A stretch of 64,000 nt of DNA, taken from Antedon mediterranea (Eukaryota; Echinodermata; Crinoidea; Comatulida; Antedonidae). Position 1 is the stretch's first letter, and the number at the start of each line of letters is the position of its first letter. A program made the translations under genes and the position numbers. Where the stretch lies: assembly GCF_964355755.1 (NCBI RefSeq), contig NC_092674.1, positions 1,307,001-1,371,000 of the forward strand. The letters run 5' to 3'. The notes beneath the pieces are model-generated. The model was not told the DNA's origin. It did no database searches and saw only the letters and a list, made by a program, of their open reading frames with translations. Shown here one piece after another: positions 56,901 to 64,000 of the stretch.

Positions 56901-57799
56901 TGTCAAATTGTCAATAAAAATGCTGTGATATGTTACTGCTGATACTTTTCTATTTTCAAAGAATATTAATAGATCTTAAAATCAGCATCACTACTTACCC
57001 TAGGCGTAGTCATAAGGGCGACCTAAGGGCATATGATGAATTTGTCGATTTTATTAAGTTAACGAAACCGTATAAAATAATTAGTAACATTTTATTTGTA
57101 TTAACAGTGACAAAATATATTGAATTGAACATGATTTTCACCCAAAATGAGTTAAATAGATGGATTCCACATTTATATTAGCATATCTTAGGTCGTCTTA
57201 GGTTTCGTGATCTTAGGTCTTAGGGGGTCTTAGCTTTCGTGATCTTAGGTCTCAGGGGGTCTTAGCCTTCGTGATCTTAGGTCTTAGGGGGTCTTAGCTT
57301 TCGCGATCTTAGGTTTCGTGACACCCCTCCCTACAAAATGTAATATATGCCTAATGAATAATTATCATATGTCTGATACTTACTACTCTTCCTTATAATA
57401 TTTCTTACAGTAAATAAAATATCTGGAACCAGAGATACAATCCAGTCTCGACCGGACTGGCAGGTCAACAAAAGTTGACTAGTATTATATTAATAGTTAT
57501 ATTATTAATATTAATATTTTTTTTTAAATATGCCATATGCCAGTCCGGAAGAATTCATCTACAGTTCTGTTTTATTCAGCTCCTTTCTCAGCAAATAATT
57601 CGATCGAGGCGAAGCCGAGTTGATAGATAACCTTTCCACATTCACCAAATGCAATTATTTGTACCATTACACGAATATAAAACGTTTATTATTATTATGT
57701 TTTATATAACATCTAAACAGATTCCTGTCATTTGTCATCCTGCCTAAATGTGTGACATTAAAATGGCAAACTCAAAAATGCTTATTTTTCTGGGGAACA

Positions 57800-57830
<31 letters not shown>

Positions 57831-58090
57831 CTAAATCAATTTAAAGTGCATTGCATCCATGTATCAAACATCCTAATAAAGTCGGTTTAAATTAATGAAA
57901 TAAACATGTTGTAGTAATAAGGAGGATAACATTTTAATATGTAAGGGAATGTAGGCCTAATAGTTTGAGCTGGTTCAAGGTATTTCGAATTGAAAAGTTT
58001 TATCTGTTATCATGAGAATAATCGCATTGTCTTTGTAGGCTACATGACAAAAATAATGCATGGCCTACCTCCTGGGAGTAAATAATTAGA
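56901..58090. other. Intergenic DNA, no gene seen
   Basis: AT-rich. It contains the 57.18-57.32 kb tandem repeat and an (AT)n run at about 57803-57831. No coding or RNA feature is supported. Confidence 0.5.
57181..57323. repeat. About 38-bp tandem repeat, 3-4 copies
   Basis: TCTTAGGTCTTAGGGGGTCT and TAGCTTTCGTGATCTTAGG alternate three to four times, with single-base changes (TCTCAGG, AGCCTTCG, TTTCGCG). Confidence 0.9.
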
Positions 58091-58107
58091 TTTAGAAAGT
58101 TTAAAAT

Positions 58108-58405
58108 TTATGAAAAATGTTTATGGGATAACGTTTGTGCTGAGACACAGATTCCATAATTAAATAATCTGGATATGTCATGGTCGATTGCTTTACAGTG
58201 TCGTAAAAACGCCATGGCAAGTTCTTTATTTTCAGATAATTTACTGATGCAATACTCTGGTAAATACAATAAAGGAAAAATATTCGAAGATAATTGATTA
58301 TTATAACCATGGACCTTGTTATAACAAACACATGCTCCATTAATTTGAAATAGAGCTCCACTCAGACTTTCTCTTATTATGTTTAAGTACAGATAAAATA
58401 TGGCA
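58108..58405 (-). CDS. Unrecognised open frame, possible terminal exon
   Basis: On the minus strand a frame without stops runs about 95 codons and ends in TAA near 58108. It includes GALFQINGACVCYN, LPEYCISKLSENKELAMAFL and HCKAIDHDISRLFNYGICVS. Composition looks protein-like (Cys, His, mixed hydrophobics), unlike the surrounding AT-rich DNA. It has no obvious start codon; an AG upstream (ATAATAAG near 58378) could be an acceptor. I do not recognise the family, and it may be a gene remnant. Confidence 0.25.
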
Positions 58406-58409
58406 ATAT

Positions 58410-60916
58410 TTTACAAAAACTACATTTTTTAAGTAAATAAATTAATTGTTTAGACTTATTCGAATATACCCCTTTTTTTAATGTAAAAGAATTGGAAATT
58501 ATAAGGTATCATCCTCACAAATCGCGAAATTGCCGTGATTTTCAAGAAAATCGTACACATTGAAAACAATTTCAAGCAAAGATGAAGTATTAGGAATGAT
58601 ATTTTTAAATAACAGTTTTTACGAAAGTTATGAAAAAATAGTAATTGTCTTTGTGGAGCTGCTCCAGTTTAATACAGACATGATCTTAAAGTATAAAGTA
58701 GATAGAATAGTAGCCTAAACCACAAATTAAATTGTTAAAATACATAATAATGTATTCTTTATACAATATTTGTTTTATACGAATTATAATTATTTATAAA
58801 TGAGGAGTTAGCCAATAAATCACATTATTTATTTGAAGCCATACTCTTTTACTCCAGTTACTGTACTACTGTTACACTGTACCAATACTCAACATTGTAT
58901 TGAAGCATGTAGTAGTTGCATTGATTGGTATGGTTGCTATCTTTATAATTTATTTCTAGAAAGTAGGCCTATCTGCAGATGCCTACGCCGCATCCACATG
59001 CATCTTATTAATATACATACAGTATGCAATTCAGGCAATAAAGGCTGCTAAGTTGATATATTGATTAGGAATCTAAGCATTATAAAAAAAAATCAGTAAA
59101 AATCAGTAGTTTGTTAAGAACATTTGTATAGCTCAGTTACTGAAGAAATAGAAATAAACACTTGTTTGATAATTAATTGCATACTTACCATTCGTGTTCG
59201 GATGATCCGTGTTCCGATGATCCGTGTTCGGATGTTCGGATGATCCGTGTTCGAATGTTCGAATGATCCGTGTTCGGATGTTCGGATGATCCATTTTCGG
59301 ATGTCCGTGTTCGGACGTTCGGAAGATCCGTGTTCGGAAGTTGTTTAGTCATACCATGGAGGTTCACAGCAAGTAGATTTCGTTTCCATGGAAATCCCAC
59401 ATCCATTCAGCTTCAGGAGACGCAGATGATGTAAAGTTTTAACGATAATAGCTCTACGTCAGTTTTCATATTTTAATGCGTCCGTTTTAATTTTCTATTC
59501 GAGAAAACTCTAGCTTATTGCTTTAGATATACTGTAGTACGGTTTTATATGTTTTATATTAAGGCAAATTAAGGCAAATTGTTGACACGGGGTCACGGAC
59601 ATAGATTTCACATGAGGCTTTAATTATATCAATATAAGCACAATAATTCAATAGTTAACATTTTTATTATGTATTTAATACCAGTACCGTGGTAACCTTA
59701 CCTCAAAAATTAAATTCCTTAATTATTATTTTTATATATTAGAGATTTACGGAGCAGCCCAAGCGGAAATGTCGGCAGACTTTTCAGCGGAGAGGCAGTA
59801 ATCATCATCATCATCATATTTGAACCACTGGTGGACAAGAACACCAACAGAGGAAAGAATGTGTACAGTTTGTAACAATAATTTAGTTGAAAACGGATTT
59901 TATTTTTTACAATTTCCTTAATATAATTTAAGAAACTAATTACTTCCATCTTTTTACTTCAAATTTCCTTCTGTTAAAAAAATTATTTTATTAATGTCAA
60001 GTAAAAAAGAAAATATATATTCTAACCTTGCAAAGTTCATTTTCTTTGCTTATAAAAAGATAAAGCATTATTTAACGCACACATAAGTTTATTTTACTGT
60101 TTAAATTTATATTGATGTATTCGGGTCAATGGCCTGTATAATAAATGACCTGCAATGCTCCTAGGAAAGAAATAAAGAAAGAAAGAACCACTACCCTGTG
60201 GTCCATCTTAAATAATGAAATTCTTTAATTATTATTTGGCTTTTTTCGGGGCTACTCTTGTTATAGTTCGCTGTGTTGAGGATGATATTTCATAAAAGTA
60301 GGACCAATGGAAATTCCCATGAGTGTCTATAAGGTATTTAATACGTGTACATGAATACAGCTATTTTATTAGGGGCGAGATAATTTGCCAGGAATTATAC
60401 CAGCCCAGGCAAATACTGTACATAATAGTAGGGATGGTTGGGTGGGAAAATAAAATCTGACTGATGCTAGCGAGTTGCTGTAAAATCAATGATACATGTC
60501 CAGTTTGTTATACTATGTATAGTGAATCTGATCTATTTGATAGGGACACCTGTTTTTATAAATAAGTCGCCTAGTCTTTAAAGTTTAATTTTAATATTAG
60601 CACGGTAAACTTTTCATTATTTATTATTCGAACAAACAAGTGTACAATATTAATGATACCAATTCTCCTTAAAGGTCAGGTGCAGGCAAATGTCTATTGA
60701 TCATACATTCCAATAATTATCGATCTATAGTTTCCCATATGTTTCATAAATTTGGGGAGTTTATTTGTGTTACACGAGCTTGTTGAAAATAAGCACTTTC
60801 TTATCAGTTCAAATTACACATTAAAATCTCTATTCTTTTGTACACCAATGTTGTAAATAGAGGCATTATGAAACATAATTATTTTCTACTGTGTAGCGTC
60901 TTTAATTGAATAATTA
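58410..60916. other. Intergenic DNA, no gene supported
   Basis: AT-rich DNA with one small repeat patch (59.19-59.35 kb). Short open frames here have no recognisable content. Confidence 0.5.
59188..59348. repeat. Short tandem repeat of GTTCGGATG/ATCCGTGTTCGGA
   Basis: Irregular copies of 11-22 bp built on GATGATCCGTGTTCGGATGT. On the minus strand this reads as a Ser-Glu-His-rich frame followed by a GTAAGT donor-like site at about 59187, probably by chance. Confidence 0.85.
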
Positions 60917-63442
60917 TTATTTAATTAAAGAGTCATCGGTTACCTTAGTCAAGTCTTTACGTTTTTCTTTCAACGATAACATATTTGCTTCCATTACTGA
61001 CTTGTACCTTAGATCATCATTTTTTTTACTCTGTGTACACATTGCTCTAGCAGCAGACAGCAGTTGCTCTCGTTGGAAATAACTTTTCTGAGAGAGCCAT
61101 TGAAATGTTTTGTTCGCCTTAAATAAGATTTTACTTTCTATATAGCTTATTCTGGAATTGGGTGCACGCTTAATATAGTGATCAAGAAGACCAAAAATTC
61201 TTTCCCCACTGATGTTGTTGCTGACACATGATCTCCCTTGTTTCACCACTTCGTCATCACATTCAAAATGGTGGCCTCCCGGCAGTTGATCTTGCAGCTG
61301 GCGCCTACATACTCGAATGACAACATCTAACAGAACAGTTAACAATCCCTTTACATCACTGTCATACTCTGTAGATGTTGTCAGGCTGTTAAACACGTCA
61401 TCTTCATTGACATGTATGTCTTTGAATATGGTTGTCTTCTCACGTCCAACAACTAATGACGAAGGGTCAACTTTCCACTCTTCTAACTTCTCCACTGCGT
61501 GCATGAATGGCTCGTTTGTTTCAAGAATGCTTTGGTCTCTCTCAACAAAAGTCATCCATGGTCCTGAAATGTATTTTCCTACTATTCCTAGCGCTCGGCA
61601 ACCTATTTGAATTTCACTGATTTTGCTATCAGCCAAGACTGCTTGATGCAGGTCATTTGTTGGCAGCCATACTTTGGTGAAGAATTCTTGCAAATATGGT
61701 GTTAAATAATAAACAGCGCCGGCATTTCTATAAAGAATATGAAATCGATTGCCCATCACCTTTGACAGTATCTGGCCTAGTTTTATATCATTTTCTTTGA
61801 GAAAACAATGCATCTCACTAGGTAAACCACTTCCATTAATGAAACAAAGCTGGCACACCGCAGCTATAAAACTCTGTGCCCCACTAAGACTTCGTCGTCT
61901 ATTTGACATCGACAACATCGACTTGTGAATTTCAGGAAAATTCTCCGCTTCCCAAGTGGAAATTTCTTTGTCACAGGACTTAGCGAATGTGTCTAAAGGG
62001 TGCATAGCACAGAAAAATTCGTTGAGGTTTTTATTACCTTCAGACTTTGCTTCTTTGATTTCACGATTTACAGCTTTATTTACAATACAACGGTCAGTCA
62101 TGGTATTTGAAATGTTATCAATTATCATCTGCGATGAATTGAATCCACTGGTGGCCTTGCTAGCTGCACCTAAATCATTGATTGTGTTGAAAATACCTTG
62201 GGCATTAGAAGTTGATGTGCCCGATGACAAAAGCGATATGCCGGTTGTATAAGTATCATTATCATCTGCAATCTGTACTTCTAAATAATGATTTCGTTTT
62301 TTTGTGGTACCATCATATTTGAGCGTCGTATTGTTTGCATATTGCAAAACCTCGCTCACATGTATTCTTGCTAGTTCTCTCATCTCTCGTAGCATTCGTA
62401 AGCAGGTGACAGCTTCTGGTAGTATACCAATATTAATGCCAGCTAGTTCTGTTACAGCATGGTGTAAAACAGACGAAATATTTGATGCAGGAACTTCTTT
62501 TTCCAAACAATGGTACACCGCACGACGAACACACCAATTAAAAGTCTTTCCATTTTTTTTTGTTTTTATGAAATTAGGAGATGATAACTCTGCAACTTCT
62601 TCATTTAGTTTGAGGACTTCTTCATTCATTTTTTTGCATTTATCACGTTCCTTTTTCAAATATGTTCTAACTAATTCCTCTTGTGATTCCAATTGGTCAA
62701 TTTTCTTCTTTAAATTTTTGACTATGGTTCGTTTTTCTCTCTTGATTTTTGACAGTGAAAGCTTAGCTTTCTTTAACTGCTCGTCTAAAACATCAGGTTT
62801 CAATTTTTTTATTTCTCTCTTCATCCCACGTATCTTGCATTTCAAAGATTCAATTGTCTTGGTTTTTCTTTTGATAGTTTGATTTAGTCTTTTTCGTTGG
62901 ATTTTTTTCGGCTTCTTTTCCAGTTTGGTTGTTAGCTTCTTTTCCAGTTTGGTTGTTAGCTCTCTTACAGAATCTTCAAGTAGTTTAATTTCTTCTGCTA
63001 ACTTCTGATTGACAGATTGTTGTGTTATGCAGTCTGCACAAGAAGTGAAAGGAAATTTCCGTTTGATGCCTTTTTTATTCACTTTTTCTGCTACAGGTAC
63101 TGGAAGGACAAATTCTTCTGCCAAAAAAACTTCCAATTTACTTCTTTCACTATCAGTCTTTCTTTTTGAGATATCTTGTCTATTTTTATTGATTTTATTT
63201 ATTTTTGAATACAAAGAACTTCCAATGTTTACATTCACATCGTTGCTTTTAAAAATCTTTGCAATCCATCGAACAAGTAACGATATTGGTTTTTTTAATG
63301 TACGTACCAGCTGTCTCATTTCGAGTACCGCACCATTTGTTAGTTTAACCCCACAAAAGTCATGCTCTTCAGCCTCTAATTTGGCTAATGATAGGCCAAG
63401 AGAGGCCGAATATTTACCGATAAAATCAACAGAGTCCTCCAT
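60917..63442 (-). CDS. 841-aa intronless protein of unknown family, possibly transposase-derived
   Basis: A single uninterrupted frame, ATG to TAA. I do not recognise a named family. Residues about 1-130: Leu-rich, then basic, ending in a CADC pair (134-137). Residues about 145-290: Lys/Glu-rich coiled coil with an 8-residue duplication (TTKLEKKL). Residues 300-841: globular, with KYDGTTKKRNHYLEVQ (D377), NTMTDRCIVNKAVN (D450), LNEFFCAMHPLDTF (H481) and SGERIFGLLDHY (E747). The D-D-E spacing, with a late Glu in a helix before a C-terminal ILFKANKTFQWL stretch, recalls RNase H-fold DNA transposases; that is inference. All neighbours are multi-exon, so a coding region without introns stands out. 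A TTTTTCACAG acceptor just upstream (near 63485) may join a non-coding first exon. No flanking terminal repeats were found by eye. Confidence 0.85.
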   Translation of the reverse strand: MEDSVDFIGKYSASLGLSLAKLEAEEHDFCGVKLTNGAVLEMRQLVRTLKKPISLLVRWIAKIFKSNDVNVNIGSSLYSKINKINKNRQDISKRKTDSERSKLEVFLAEEFVLPVPVAEKVNKKGIKRKFPFTSCADCITQQSVNQKLAEEIKLLEDSVRELTTKLEKKLTTKLEKKPKKIQRKRLNQTIKRKTKTIESLKCKIRGMKREIKKLKPDVLDEQLKKAKLSLSKIKREKRTIVKNLKKKIDQLESQEELVRTYLKKERDKCKKMNEEVLKLNEEVAELSSPNFIKTKKNGKTFNWCVRRAVYHCLEKEVPASNISSVLHHAVTELAGINIGILPEAVTCLRMLREMRELARIHVSEVLQYANNTTLKYDGTTKKRNHYLEVQIADDNDTYTTGISLLSSGTSTSNAQGIFNTINDLGAASKATSGFNSSQMIIDNISNTMTDRCIVNKAVNREIKEAKSEGNKNLNEFFCAMHPLDTFAKSCDKEISTWEAENFPEIHKSMLSMSNRRRSLSGAQSFIAAVCQLCFINGSGLPSEMHCFLKENDIKLGQILSKVMGNRFHILYRNAGAVYYLTPYLQEFFTKVWLPTNDLHQAVLADSKISEIQIGCRALGIVGKYISGPWMTFVERDQSILETNEPFMHAVEKLEEWKVDPSSLVVGREKTTIFKDIHVNEDDVFNSLTTSTEYDSDVKGLLTVLLDVVIRVCRRQLQDQLPGGHHFECDDEVVKQGRSCVSNNISGERIFGLLDHYIKRAPNSRISYIESKILFKANKTFQWLSQKSYFQREQLLSAARAMCTQSKKNDDLRYKSVMEANMLSLKEKRKDLTKVTDDSLIK

Positions 63443-64000
63443 GATTCATCTAGTAGGATCTATTATGTGCTGATTTGAACAATCTGTGAAAAAGAAGTTT
63501 GATTTCATATAGTATTATGATGATGCTCAATGATCATCTTTCAAATTACTAAAACCCGTTGTGAAGATTTCAATAGAAAAATTCCATAATAATATTAAAC
63601 AGCATAATTTCATTAAATAAAAAAGTGTGTTTGTTTGATGTACGGTTTTCCCTAGTTATCCGGCCATGATGCCACAATTAACATTTTTTTGGGAGGTAAA
63701 GAAAACTATTTTTTGACCTGGCCTATCTCATTTTCCCTTCTCATTCAATATCAAATTCAGTCAATGATTGAATTAAGATGATACTTACATTAATCTCCGA
63801 GGTATCGTAGTATGCTACACATTACCTAAGTAAGAAACGTAATAATTTAATTATTATTTATCCATATTATATATTTTCAACATGACTATGAATTATTATT
63901 ATTATTATTATTGATTCTTTGTATCATTTTTACACAGAGCCTTTCTACTTGACAACAGAACATTTGTTAACTTTTATTTAGACCCTTATTTGGACTTTCT
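63443..64000. other. 5' flank of the 841-aa gene, no other feature seen
   Basis: AT-rich DNA with a short ATT trinucleotide run at about 63892-63912. The minus-strand acceptor near 63485 is the only splice-like signal noted. Confidence 0.5.

Noticed and set aside
59185-59406. Minus-strand frame starting MDVGFPWKRN and ending at a GTAAGT donor
   Set aside because: Most of it is a GTTCGGATG repeat read as Ser-Glu-His. No partner exon with matching phase was found nearby.
61317-63473. Plus-strand frames of 97-192 aa opposite the 841-aa gene
   Set aside because: They are shadows of a long AT-rich coding region, with no recognisable motifs.

Overview
The window is nuclear DNA from an animal, most likely a marine deuterostome invertebrate such as an echinoderm. 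The evidence is intron-rich genes with GT-AG splice sites, vertebrate-like orthologues throughout (IFT81, PLSCR, PIPOX, TMEM254, PSMD1, DAO), AT-rich non-coding DNA, many minisatellites and dense small inverted-repeat elements. The phylum is inferred from general character, not from a diagnostic marker. Gene models were built by hand from translated exons, splice consensus and codon-phase agreement. For PSMD1, PLSCR, PIPOX, TMEM254, DAO and the receptor the exon lengths sum to a whole number of codons.

Layout, left to right. 1-6.6 kb: IFT81 on the minus strand, with its last exon(s) outside the window, behind a 29-bp minisatellite at the left edge. 8.3-9.1 kb: a two-exon BEN-domain gene (minus). 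12.1-21.6 kb: a seven-exon phospholipid scramblase (minus), with a 2.1-kb array of 43-bp repeats in an intron. It is head-to-head with the eight-exon peroxisomal sarcosine/pipecolate oxidase PIPOX (plus, 22.7-27.0 kb). 28.3-29.6 kb: TMEM254 (plus), whose exon 1/intron 1 boundary is repeated six times. 30.8-50.9 kb: 23-exon PSMD1/Rpn2 (minus). Its 9.9-kb intron 16 contains, on the opposite strand, a complete two-exon 5-HT2-like amine receptor gene preceded by a 65-bp repeat carrying octamer (ATTTGCAT) motifs. 51.9-56.2 kb: a D-amino-acid oxidase gene (plus), divergent from PSMD1, intact except for one in-frame TAA at a conserved tyrosine position. 56.2-60.9 kb: LINE debris and AT-rich DNA. 60.9-63.4 kb: an 841-codon uninterrupted reading frame (minus) of a family I cannot name, possibly transposase-derived.

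These genes do not form a pathway. Two are peroxisomal flavin oxidases ending in PTS1 tripeptides (SRL and SKL). The most distinctive structure is repetitive: about 20 copies of one MITE family in the first 50 kb, further inverted-repeat families, a Mutator-like MITE with a 9-bp target duplication in the PSMD1/DAO intergenic region, and tandem duplications that copy the 5' splice sites of TMEM254 and of DAO.
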